This document shows positions 29,930-42,540 of a stretch of 64,000 nucleotides of DNA, piece by piece; positions within the stretch are counted from its first letter, which is position 1; every line of letters begins with the position of its first letter. Below the pieces are notes generated by a model. The model made no database searches. It saw only the letters and a program-made list of their open reading frames with translations, and was not told the origin of the DNA. The stretch is from positions 1 through 64,000 of the forward strand of contig MU119312.1 in NCBI GenBank assembly GCA_014904845.1, read 5' to 3'. The translations under genes were made by a program, and so were the position numbers. This DNA comes from Acephala macrosclerotiorum. Lineage: Eukaryota > Ascomycota > Leotiomycetes > Helotiales > Mollisiaceae.

Positions 29930-32900
29930 AAAATCACTCTACCAATATTCGCTACTATAGAACTTAAAAAAATAATAATTAATTAATAACGTAATAAAAT
30001 TTATCGCTCGCATACTTTTTTTAATCGTATAAATAAAGTAAAATTATTATTATTATAAAAAAAAAATAAAAAAATTATATTATAAAATAAATTTATTAAA
30101 ATTTATATAATTTAAATACAATTAAATATAATAAATATTTACATTTATATAATTTATTTTTTTAAAAGTTTTATTTTTAAATAAAACTTTTAATTATTCG
30201 TATAATTTATTTTTTATTATTTATATTTTATTAATATTTTTAAATTTAAATATTTTATAAATTATTATTAAATTTATAATATTAAAATATTTCAAATATA
30301 AATAATTATTCAAATTATTAATTTTATTAATTTTTTAATTTTTTTTATTTTTATTTAAAACATTATTAATTATAATAAAATTTAAATATTTTATTAATTT
30401 TTTTATCGAATATATAAATATATTAATACGTTTTAATTATATAATTTATATTATATTATATTTATATCGATTATAAAAATTTTATTAATTTTTTTAAAAA
30501 ACGTAATATTTATTTTTGTAATTATAATTTTAACGAATTTTTAATTAAATAATTAAAATATATATATAAAATATATAAAATTAAAAAAAAAATTTAATAA
30601 TTATTATACAAATTATAAATATTAAAATAAAAAATATAAATATAAAATAAAAAATACGAATAAATTAAATTTTCAATATATAATATTATTTTTTTTTACG
30701 TTATATATTATTCGAATTAATTATACGATATTTAAATTAAAATTTTATAAATTTATTAATAATTGAATTACGAATTAAAATAATATTAAAAATATATACG
30801 AAAATTTAAAAAAAAAAAAAAAATAAAATTAAAATATTATAATATATAAATTTTATATAAATTTTATAAATACTTTTAATAGATTTATAATATAAAATTA
30901 AAATAATAAATATTGAAAAAAATATAAATTATATATTTATAATTTTTAATATATAAAAATTTATTAATTTTTTTTTTTAAATTTTTAAAATAATTATATA
31001 ATAATATAATAATAATAAAATTAAAATTTTTAAAATTTTAATATATTTTTTAATTATTTATTTAAATCGTTATTTTTTATTATTTTTAAATTTATAATAT
31101 TTTTTAAAATTTTTATATAATAAAAATAAAATAATAAAAATATTTTAATATTAAAAAAATTGAAAATAATCGAAATAAAAAAAATATTAATATTAAAATA
31201 ACGAAAAAAAAAAATAATTCGAATAAAAAAATTACTAATATTAAAACGATAAAAACGAAAAAAANNNNNNNNNNAAAAAAAAACTCGAAAATAAATATTA
31301 TAAAATTTAAAAATAATAAAATTAAAATCAATTTTAATTAATTAATTGTAAATAATATTAATAAATTAAAAAAAAATATTAATAATAATAAAAAATATAA
31401 TAAAAATAAAAAAAGTATTAATAATAAAAAAAAATATAATAAAAAAAAACAATAATATTTAATAATAAATTTTTCGTAATATTATTAATTTTAATATAAA
31501 ATTATAAAAAAATTAATATTTTATTATTAGAAAAAATATTTTTTATTAATCGTTTTATCGAAAAACACGTATACTAATAGTGCTATTAGTAAGTCAATAG
31601 TAATTTAATCGATTGTCAGCGCTATCGACTATTTTAATCTAGTACTAACAACGCCAATTCAATATTAATAGTATTAAAATATTACTAATAATATCAATTT
31701 AAAATTAAATATTTAAATATTTGAAACTTATAATTTATAGAATTTATTTAATTTATTATAAAAATTTCAAATAAATTTATCGAACGTATATTAAAATATT
31801 AAATTACAAAGTTAAAAACTATTGAATTTTAATATTCTTTATTAAAAAACTAGCGATCGTATTTTATTCGATTAATAGATTTTCATCGTTTTATAAATTA
31901 TACAAATAAATAAAAATGAAAATTGAAAATATTAATACTATTTAAAATCTGATCGTAAAATCAATCGATTTAAACAAAATTTACGCGCGTAAAAAGTATT
32001 AATAGATACTACGAGTGAGTATTACAATTAATTAGTATTGAGTGTTGAGAATTTAAAATGAGACATTTAAAGATTAAGCGATTCAATTGATTAAATATAA
32101 TTATATAAAAACCGCGCGCAATCGTTTACAACCGCCGAGAATCGAAAGTTTTAATATTCTTATGGACTTAGATTTATTTGCCAATCGACTATTATTAGAC
32201 GCCAAAGTTTTAAACATATAATAATTATATAGCGCACCATTGACAAACCGTTGACACTATTAATAATTAATTAATATATAAAATTTTTTTTTGATAATAT
32301 TAAAAATAAATTATATATACGTTTTTTACTTAAATTAAATAAAAATTAAAAAATTAAATTTTTTAACGATTAATTATATTTCTTTTAATATTATTTATAA
32401 TTCGATATTGTTTTTTTTTTTTTTTAGTTTTTAATATTTTCAATTTTTTTCGATTTATAATTTTATAAGTATTTTTTATTTTATTTTTAATAATATATTT
32501 TTTAATTAATTTATTATTATTAATATAATTAATAAAAACTTTTAAAAATAATTATTATATTTAATTTAAAAATTTAATAATAATAAAATTTTTTTTTTTT
32601 TAAATTTTAAATCGTAATAATTTCATTTAAAATAATAATAATAAACGTACGATTATTAAATATAATATTAATATTTAAAATAAAAATTTGAAAATTTTAA
32701 ATAAATTTCGTATATTAAATTTTAATAATTTAATTTTTATAAATATTTTAAATATAAACGAAATTAAAAATAAAATAATTTTAAATAAAATAAAAAATAT
32801 TAATAAAAAAATTATTAAAAATTTAAATAAAAAAAAATTTATAAAAAAATTAATTAATAATTATACGATTATTATAAAAAATATTTATATAAAAATTTAA

Positions 32901-33799
32901 TTTTTAAATTAAATATTTTATTTATTTTACGAATTACGAAATTTTTATATTTATAAATAATTTGTATTAAATAAAAATTTATTATTTTTTAAATAAATAA
33001 ATTATTTTTTTAATTTTTAAAAATTATATTAATTAAATCGTCGTATTAAATTTATTATATATTTATAATAATATTATTAATATAATTTAATATATTTATT
33101 ATAAAAATTATTACAATTTTTAAATTAATAATAATAATAATTATTTACTTTATATAATACATATTAAAAAATTAATAATAAATACAAAAATTATAAATAT
33201 TTATAATAGTAATAAAAACGATTAATACGAGTATTAAAAATTAAAATTGAAATTATAATAATTAAATAAAAAATAATAATTAAATTAAAAATAACAATTA
33301 AATCGAAAAAAACAATTAAATAAAAAAAAAATAATTAAAATAACAAAATTCGAAATAAATATAATAAATATAATAATTTAATATTTAATTAATATAACGT
33401 TAAAAAATTTTAAATTATTAATAAAATTTCTTAAAAAATTTACTAATTATTAATTTGTTTATTGATTTTATTAATCGAATATTTTAAAAAATAATATTTT
33501 TTTAAAAGAATTTTAAAAATAATTAAAAAAATTATATAATAATTAATTATAATAAAATTTAATATATTTAATTAAAAAAATTTAAAAAAATTTTAAAATT
33601 TATATATTTAAATTTATATTAAAATTTTTCGATTATTTTTAATTATTTTTAATATTATTAATTATTTATTACTCGATAAAAAATTATTAAAAAATTGAAA
33701 AAATATATATTATATTGTTTTTTTATACAAATTATTCGAAAATAAAATTCGATTAAAAAACGATATTTAATATATTTTATTATTAAATAATTATATTAT
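29930..33799. repeat. AT-rich RIP-like block, left part
   Basis: Nearly 3.9 kb of A/T sequence with long runs of A and T and no coding content. The few remaining G and C bases are strikingly often in CpG pairs (CGTT, TTCG, ACGA), as if CpA, CpT and CpC had been converted while CpG was spared. A patch at 31,560-32,260 is somewhat less depleted. Probably a stack of degraded transposons. Confidence 0.8.
31265..31274. other. assembly gap (10 N)
   Basis: Ten undetermined bases inside pure A/T sequence. Ten is a conventional placeholder, so the true length may differ. Confidence 0.97.
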
Positions 33800-34050
33800 T
33801 ATTAAAACGTTCGAAAACAAATCACGAAATACTAAGATCTTAATCTAGTATTAATAATTCAATTCTGTTTGCTTTTTCTCAGAAGGGGCATCTTTCTACT
33901 TATATAATTAAATAGAGTGGACGTAAGATTAAAGAGTGGACGCTAAGGCAACTGTTGCCAAGGGCAATAGAGATTATAGCTAAGATCATCTAACCGATCG
34001 CTTAAGCGATCACATGATTGAACCGACACTGGCAATTCTCTTTTTGGGAA
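33800..34050. repeat. LTR copy 1 (little mutated)
   Basis: Aligns with 39,932-40,185. It keeps words such as AGAGTGGACGTAAGATTAAA and the palindrome CGATCGCTTAAGCGATC. The start TATTAAAACG probably was TGTTAAAACG. The exact right boundary is uncertain, because similarity fades around 34,050. Confidence 0.75.
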
Positions 34051-34389
34051 AAGACGCTCTTTTCAACTCGTAAACCAGATACAGGGGAGAGTACCACCGC
34101 GGCTACTAACGCGCTGTTCCGCTACCAAATACTAAAAGGAAATCTGATCGTGAACCAGTCGTCGTCACGTGTTGTAATGTTTAATCGATCAGGCCAGACT
34201 TGGGGGAATTTCCCCAAACCCGGTGTTTATAACCTTCGAGTCAATCGAAAGCCCTACTCCCGAAAACACCGAAAATATCGAAAAACACTAAAAACACCAA
34301 AACAACAACTACACGTCTTTCTTTCCAGTGCTGTCCTCCTCAACGACTACTCTTTCCGCTATTCTCGCTTTCGCCGACTGATTTTTAGG

Positions 34390-34960
34390 CTTCGAGACGT
34401 TGCACCCATCCCTGTACTTTGATATTAAGGCGATTAGTGCTAACGAGCGACTCAAGTGCCTTATTAGCATTGAATTTAGTCATAGTATCAATTGGATTAC
34501 TGTCCCCAGCAATCCACTGAATCTTCGAGAGTTCTTTGCGTTTATACGATTATCTAATGGTCATGATGTCGATTATGAGACGCTTTTCTTTGGTAGTGCC
34601 GAGCTTGACTATGCACTCGTAGAGAGAGAAGGAATCGGTGCAAATAATCACGGAAACTAGATTCAACTCGAATCGCTTTATGATAAGATCAAAAGTAGTA
34701 GAAATCGAGATTTCCATATCGATTCCTGTTGTCATTACGTATAACTCAGAAGCTAAAACAGCACGAGTAATTCTTTTACATTTCGTTGAGCTTCAGTGGA
34801 GTAAATTGCTTCGCAAATCGAATTGTTCATCGCTATAGATCTCATTACCAAAAACGATAACATATTCGATCTGCGAACTGAGGTTTTCATTTATAGTAAA
34901 AAAGTCGTCTACAAAGACAAAAAGTTTCGTTGAATGTAAATCCAAACAAAGGAACTAAAG
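34390..34960 (-). pseudogene. copia RNase H domain remnant
   Basis: Minus-strand reading gives SSQIEYVIVFGNE, KCKRITRAVLASELYVMTTG, VIICTDSFSLYECIVKLGTT, EKRLIIDIMTIRQSY and QWIAGDSNPIDTMTKF, with at least one in-frame stop. This is the usual end of copia polyproteins, where RNase H degrades the RNA strand of the hybrid. The TDSxSLY and ASELY motifs are the key signatures. Confidence 0.75.
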
Positions 34961-35125
34961 TCCACGATCGAGATTGTCTATCTATTATTGTAGCCGCTTA
35001 TTCAGCGCTACAACTTGCTTCTTTTCGGGATGTTGGTATTGAACTGTCGCCGACATATCGTACGCAACTTCCAGTTGGCAGATAGAATTGATATATGTTT
35101 CTCGAGTACGTTATTCGAGGTACGT

Positions 35126-35437
35126 CTACTTGTAAAAGTCTGATTTCGGATCAATTAGATTTAAGCGCTTGTTTTGCTCTTTTTGCGAAAGTACAATTTT
35201 ATTTCCGATCTCATCCACTACTAGTTTGCATCCGTTGAACAACAAAAAAATATTCGACGTAAAAAATTTTGTAGATTTAGTTAGTAGTTTGGCTTTTTGC
35301 AACTTAGAGTTTTCTAGTTTTACAAAGATTTGATCTCCCAGGATAAGCGTATCGTCGATTTGTATATCGATTATTTCGAATGAAATATAGTTACCCTTCG
35401 TAATAAATAGGCAGGGATCGAAGGTTGAAAATTCCAT
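35126..35437 (-). pseudogene. copia reverse transcriptase remnant
   Basis: An open minus-strand stretch reads FSTFDPCLFI, then IDIQIDDTLILGD, in which the DD pair corresponds to the catalytic YVDD box. It continues with LENSKLQKAKLLT, NGCKLVVDEIGNKIVL and QKEQNKRLNLID. It is contiguous with the RNase H remnant to its left. The frame decays upstream into A/T sequence. Confidence 0.75.
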
Positions 35438-38400
35438 CGAGAGTTTATTTCTGTAGTAAACATTATACGTTCTATATTAGTGTATTTTCGTTTTCGGAAT
35501 TTCGTAGAAAAATTTAACCACTTTGAAAACGACGTTCAATAGAAATTTATTCGTTATTTCCTTCGAAAATCTGGCGAAGATAATACGTATTAATGAAATT
35601 ATTAATTGCACGTATATTTGAGTAATGTTTCTCAAGTAAAAATTGATTTTTTTGGATTTAAAAAATAAAATTAAAGCGATAATAATTCGTTGATTAACGT
35701 ATTGAATAATCGAAAATTGAATCAATATTGTTTTCTTGTTTTTATCATTGAATATTTAGATTACAAAACGAAATTTTTCGTATAAAATTGTCGTTTTTAT
35801 ATTTTTGATTTCGTTTACTAATTTTGAATCGAAAATTCGTTAATTGTCAATTTCTTTCGAATTATTAAAAATTAATTTAAAGACTTTTTTCGCGATTAGT
35901 TTATTAATTTCCTTTCTACGAAAAACTGCAAACGAATCGCTTGGAGTAATAATAATTTCTTTTGCGCGAAAGTCTATAAACAATTACTTATTTTTAATTT
36001 TTTTCTCGATCAAATAAACTTCAAAAGTTTTTACATTTATACAAATTATTATATAAATATATTCGTTGAAATTGAAAACGTAAAAAAAGATTTTTATTAC
36101 AATTCGAAATAAATATAAATTCTTTTTCGAAATATACGAAATTTTCTCGATTGAACGAAATAAATTAAATATATTTTTTTCTATTTTCAAACTTTTTTTA
36201 AAAAAGTTTAATTTTGAATTTAAATCTTCTAACAAATTTTCTTTTAATAAATAATCTTTTGATTATTCTTCGAATTGTTTAAAATTTTAATAGAATAATT
36301 TTATCGCAATACTACGAAAACTTTTTAATTTATTTGACAATTGTAATTAATATATCTCTCTATTTACTACCAAAAACGTATACGATTTTCTTTATTCTTT
36401 GTTTTTTCTTCAAATAAACACATTTGAATTTAAAAGTAAATCGACCAAATAATAATTCCATAGACTATTTCTCATTCGTAAAATATCGTTAATTTGACGA
36501 ATAATATAATATTCTCGAATCGCGATTATTACACTTTTTACCGCTTTAATTTTAACGATAATTAATACTACAAACGCGTTCCATTATAACATTCGAAAAT
36601 AAACACTAAAAACAAAAAATATAAAAATAATATCATTCGATCCCGTCGTATCATTAATTGTTTTAATCGCTATTTAAAATCACTTTTTTTTTTACAAATC
36701 GAAAAATTCTCAAAATAATATATTATATACACGTCTCAATAAAGCGTAATATTTCTCTATTAAATTAATCGAATTATAGACTTCTATCGATATAATCTTC
36801 GAATCAATATTTATACTCTTAATATTGTCACGAAATTCCTTAAAATTGAAATTCGTTTCAAAGTTATAAATAGTAAATATTAGTAATTCAAAGTAAACAT
36901 CGATTTAATACACTCGAAAAACGTTCTATACCTCTTTCGTCAATATATTTACAAGGAATTTCACGGTTTAAAATACTATAATTTCGTCTACGATTTAAAG
37001 TACTAATTTCCCGTCGATTTACAATACGTCTAAATAAATAAAATAATTAAAATTATAATTATCACGTAATATAAACTTAAAACGATCGAAAGATTTATTA
37101 TTCATTTGATATTACTAATAAAATCTCGTTATCTTTTTAATTTCTTCGAAATTCATAAAATATTTTTTACACTTTAATACTCGCGCGAATCTAACGATCA
37201 ATAAATATTCAAAGCGTTTATATAATCGTTTGAATTTCGTCTCAATCAAATAACAAATAATAAAATCGATTTTTATCGTAGAAATTTTACAATTACTATA
37301 AACCAAATTTTCAAATAAATTAAACAATATTCAAAAATATTTAAACACTTTAATAATAAACGTATATCGTTTATTTCGAACAAATATATTATTAAAATTG
37401 TCAAATTTAATTCGTAGTTTATTTATATCTTAAAAATACAATAAAAAAAATACGTTTACTAGAACCACATAAAACGTAATACGTTCAATTAATATATCGA
37501 CGTCAATAATCCCAAAAAATAAAATTTCATCGATTTCAAATTTGATTACTATTTCTCCAATTCTAAATCCGTTCAATTTAACGTTTCGAATTCATTAAAA
37601 AATCAAATATTAATTTTCATCGACAATCGATCATTAAACGATACTAATATCGATTATAATACTTATAAAAACGTTTAATATATAACGATTCGTTAAATAC
37701 ACTTTTATATTAATAAACATCGAAAACAGTCTCGATTGTATTGCGATACTCAATATCGTATAATAAATTGATTAATAATCGAATAATTCGATGATTTTAA
37801 ATTTATTAATCGTATCGTAAAATATTATAAAATAATTAATCGATCGCGTAATATCGTTTCCATGTAAATTTCTTTTTTTAGTAAATTCAACGACGAATTG
37901 TTTGTATTTTTTAGTGATATCGAAATTTAATCCTTCGAATTTAATTACGAATTAAATTATTTTGTTTTTATCGAACGATTTTAATTTCTTAAAATCGTTA
38001 TACGCTTTTTTTCTCTCTTTTAGCGTATGACGAATATTTCAACAATTCGAGTTCTTACAAACGAAACACTTTTTCTTGTTTTAATATATTGTCAATTTTT
38101 TATAATTAATTCAATTATTATATCAAGTATTTTTACCGTAATATTTACGATTTACAAAATATAATTCGATTATATTTCGATGAATTTTCTCTTTTTCGAT
38201 TATAAAAATTCTAAAAACTATTTCCATTTTCGTTTAAAATAAAATCGCATTACGAACGTTTTTGTATATCGTTTGAAAATTCGATAAAAGTCGAAAAAGT
38301 ACTTGGTAATACTTTAATATATTTCGATAAACGTAATAAAATTTGTTTCGTATAATAATCTCTATTCGTATATTCGAACGTAAATTAAACTGTTTTTAAA

Positions 38401-39583
38401 TCAATTCTTGGTATAATATCTCGAAATATTCAAAAATCGTTTTATTTGGATTTTACGTTCGAACTAACGCGAATATAATCGTATTTTATTAATTGAGTAT
38501 TTTATTCTAACGTTTTTCAATTTCAAAGTTCAATTTTACAATTTTAATTATTCTATTGAAAAATAAACTTTTTCCAGTGAATTTCTAGTAATAAAACTCG
38601 TTAATCTCGTCGATAAATATAATCGAAAACGCGTTATAATAATTTTTAAATTTAACGTTTACTTTCAAATATAAATCTTCGAATATTCGTATAAATATAT
38701 TCAATAAATTTTTTTTTTCGTAGTATTTGAATTTGTTATTATAAATTTTTATGAGAATAATTAATTTTTTATTGAAATTAAATATTATTTAATTCTCGCG
38801 ATTGAAATTGTATATTAATCAATTAAAATCCTTTGACAATTTTTCAATTTCTAATAATAATAAAAACGACGAATTTCGTTTCAAGTTTTCGTTTTTTAAT
38901 AACAAATCTAATAACAATATTTTATTATACTCTTAGAATTGTTTTTAAAGTATTATATATTCGAATAGTATCGTTTACTCTATAGAAGATTTTGTAGTAA
39001 ATTTTAGTAATTAAAAAAAAAAATTCGAAAATACCAATACTATTTCTTTAATTTTTTCGATAGAAATAACAAAAAACACTAATTTTCAAATTTATTTTAT
39101 TTTTAAATCGATTATATTTTTCTATAAATTGAAATTTTTTATTAAACTTATTTTTATAATCTTTTCATACGACCACTTTAATTGTTTCTTCTTATTTGCA
39201 ATATTTACTAATATTTTTAAAATTTTAATAAATCGTTTTTTTAATATTTATATTTTGTTTATTTACAACGTTTTATATAATTTTCTTTTCGTATTTTCGT
39301 TTATTTTCTTTTCAAATATTTTTTTTATTTATTCTAAAAATATTTTTTTATATTCCACTTATAATTTATAGTTTCAATTACTTCTCGTTTTGAAATTTTA
39401 TATTTATTCCAATGTATATTATATCGAATCGAGAAATAAAAAAAGTAATAAAAAAGTTTTTCTTTAATCAAAATCGTACTTTGAAAATATATAATCGTAT
39501 TCTCGAAAAATATTTTATCGAATCGTATTATACTCGATAAACATATTAATTCGACGAATTTTCGTATCGAATTCGTAAAAATT

Positions 39584-39584
<1 letters not shown>

Positions 39585-39640
<56 letters not shown>
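39585..39640. repeat. 56-base T homopolymer
   Basis: An uninterrupted run of 56 T inside the retrotransposon, near the right LTR. On the minus strand it is a poly-A tract just downstream of the 5' LTR. Its length may be affected by sequencing or assembly error. Confidence 0.85.
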
Positions 39641-39642
<2 letters not shown>

Positions 39643-39931
39643 TGTTTAACAAGTTACAATAAAGTACTCGTTATTAATACGCGATAAAACGTAAAATAAA
39701 AAATCAACCAATTTCAAATCGAAAAAAACAAAGCGAACATAAAATCGTAATATTTTTTAAAGATTTAGTAATTTTTTTTAATACAAACAAAAACTACTTT
39801 TTTTTACGTTCAATTGAACCAATAAATTGCGTACAATCTGAGTTTTCTTATTCGATCGATTTTATTCAATTACTATCTTTTCGTAAATAATTTTATTATT
39901 CTATAATCGAACGAATTCAATTATTGATTAA

Positions 39932-40185
39932 TATTAAAACGTTCGAAAACAAATCACGAAATACTAAAATCTTAATTTAGTATCAATAATTCAATTTTGT
40001 TTACTTTTTCTTAGAAAAGGCATTTTTCTATTTATATAATTAAACAAAGTAAACGTAAAATTAAAAAATAAATACTAAAACAATTATTATTAAAAGCAAT
40101 AAAAATTATAATTAAAATCATTTAATCGATCATTTAAATAATCATATGATTAAATCGATAATTATAATCTTTTTTTAAAATCAAA
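39932..40185. repeat. LTR copy 2 (saturated with C-to-T / G-to-A changes)
   Basis: Same order of words as LTR copy 1, but with G to A and C to T throughout. For example AAGTAAACGTAAAATTAAAA stands against GAGTGGACGTAAGATTAAAG in copy 1. Several CpG pairs survive in both. As the coding strand is minus, this is the 5' LTR. Confidence 0.75.
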
Positions 40186-42060
40186 AATTTATATAAAATA
40201 AAAAATATTTTAAATTATATTTATATTTATAATACAATTTTTAAAGTATAATAAATTTTTATATATATTCGAATACTTTTTAAAATAATATTTAATTAAC
40301 GAAATTCGTTTAAATTTAAATTAAATAATAAAATCTTTATATAATATTATTAAAATGTTTTTATAAAAAAATATTTATTAATATTATAATAATTTTATAA
40401 ATTCGTATAATTATAAATTTCGTTTTTAATTTATTATATATATATTACTAATAAAACAATACAATTCTACGAATTTTAAATATTGAATTTTTTATTTTAC
40501 GTTAAATTTATAAAATAATTCTAATAAAAATATTAATATTAATCGTATAAATTTAAAAATTAATTTTTATATAAAAATAAAAAATAAAAAAACGATATAA
40601 TTCAAAAAATTAAAAATATAATTAAAAAAAAAATTTATTTATTATTAAAATAATTAAAATATTTTTAATTTTTATTATTAAAATTCAATATATTAATTTT
40701 TCGTATTTTTATTAAAATAAAAATATTTTTTTATATAAAAAACGTTTAAATTATTCGTTTTACAAAATGTAAAATATATTTTAATTATTAAAAAAAATTT
40801 AATTTCGTAATTTGCTTGAAATTTATTTAAATAAATATTTAATTATACGTATATTTTAAAATATTATTAAACAATTAAATAAAACGTATAATTTGAAATT
40901 TCAATATATATTTAAATAATATAATAAGAATATATTTTAATATATATATAAATTTCAATTTTAAATAAAAATAATTTATTATATTTATTAATTAATTAAA
41001 TTCAAATATAATATTTTTTTTTTTTCGATTAAAATTTCAATTTTCATTATAAAATTACATTTAAATTCAAAATTCGTAATATTTTAAATAAAATATTTTT
41101 ATTGTACGATAAAACGTATTAAATAAAAATATTAAAATAAAAAAAATAAAAATAATTTATTAATTTATAAAATAATTTTAATTTTTAAAATAAAAATATA
41201 ATAATTTTTTTTTATATTTTTTAATATATTTATTATCGATTTTTCGTTTTAAAATTTAATATAATTTTTAATTTAAAATATTTCAATTAAAAATATTTAT
41301 TAAACGTATTAATTTTTTTTTTTTTAAATTCGCGCGATTATACGACGTATAATTTTATAATTATTTTAATTAATTTTTTAAATAATTTTTTAATTCGTAC
41401 AATTTAATCGAAATAAAATCGTTATTTGCGTTCGTAAATATAAATAATCGTTTATAATAATACGATAAATAATTTTTTATATTTGTAAAATGTAATTAAT
41501 AATTATTTTATTTATTAAAATTTTATAATTTGTATAAAAAATTAAAATAATATTTTCAAATAAAATTTTTATACGAACGAAAAATAAAATCTTTTTTTTA
41601 TATAACGTATAATCGAATAATACACGTAATATAATAAAAAAATATAAATATATTATATTATTAATAAAAAAAGAAAAAAAATATTATAATATTTTTTAAC
41701 GCTAATATTATTTAAATTTAAATATTGATTATATATTATTATTATAATATGTATCGATATAACGCGATTATAAAATAATTAAAAATAAATATATATATAT
41801 TTTTTTTTATTTAATTTAATCGAATATATATATTAAAAATTTTTAATAATTTAAATTTTAATAAATTTTAATAATATATTAATATATTTATTAATTATAA
41901 AATTTTTGATTACGTAATAAAAATAATTAATAAAATTATAATATAAAATTTAAAAGTTTTTTTTTTATTATAATAATTTAAAAATTAAATTAATAAATTA
42001 AATTAATTATATTATATATTTAATATTTTAATACGTTATATTTTGAATTTGAGAATGATT
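40186..42060. repeat. AT-rich RIP-like block, right part
   Basis: Nearly pure A/T sequence with isolated CpG pairs and no coding capacity. Normal composition returns over about 100 bp around 42,050-42,100, some 480 bp before the start of an intact HET gene. Confidence 0.8.
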
Positions 42061-42540
42061 AAATACAACGTTACAAATATTTAATTTTTTAAAGTTGGTT
42101 TTAAGTATTAATAATTTTTCAAAAGTTCGTAGTGAGTATAGTGTAAGTGCGGACCCCGGTACTATGCCAATCCCACAAGAATTTTCTCGATTTTTCAAAG
42201 TATACAAAAAATCTAAAGACTTTCTAGAGTACCTATGTAAAGGATACTTGAAATATTGCGAGTATTGTATTGCTTCTTTGAAGTTGTGACGTTAAGGATT
42301 CTTAAAATTAAGTTGAGCGGTTGAGTGGTGTGGGCGATTGAAAGTAAATTCTTCTTATCCCCCCTTACAAATCGACCTATTTTAATCCCTCGAATCACCT
42401 TCGACCACGTGAAAAGCGCAGGTCTTAGCATCCACATTACATTTGCAATCACATTCTTTATTAATCAATAATTTTTCATCCCCATTACGCGCTGTTTTCT
42501 CCTAGCGATAATTAGCAAGTCTTTGCGAACAACGAAAGAT

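Larger units (their letters stand above)
33800..40185 (-). mobile_element. copia-type LTR retrotransposon, strongly RIP-degraded
   Basis: Two direct repeats of about 250 bp (33,800 and 39,932) bracket 6.1 kb. The minus-strand coding remnants run integrase side to RNase H toward the left LTR, in copia order. Recognisable reverse transcriptase and RNase H lie at 34,390-35,440. From about 35,450 to 39,930 the sequence is so AT-rich that protease/integrase cannot be read with confidence. A 56-T run sits at 39,585. The degree of mutation is very uneven: the left LTR and RNase H region keep normal words, while the right part is saturated. Confidence 0.75.

Noticed and set aside
32688..32900. Open frames in the AT-rich block (also 31,113, 36,000, 37,115, 39,129)
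   Set aside because: Composed of Ile/Lys/Asn/Phe codons forced by A/T content; no motifs apart from the copia RT and RNase H region.
39585..39640. Poly-T as the tail of a non-LTR retrotransposon
   Set aside because: It lies inside the LTR-bounded copia element, with no LINE coding sequence or target duplication next to it.
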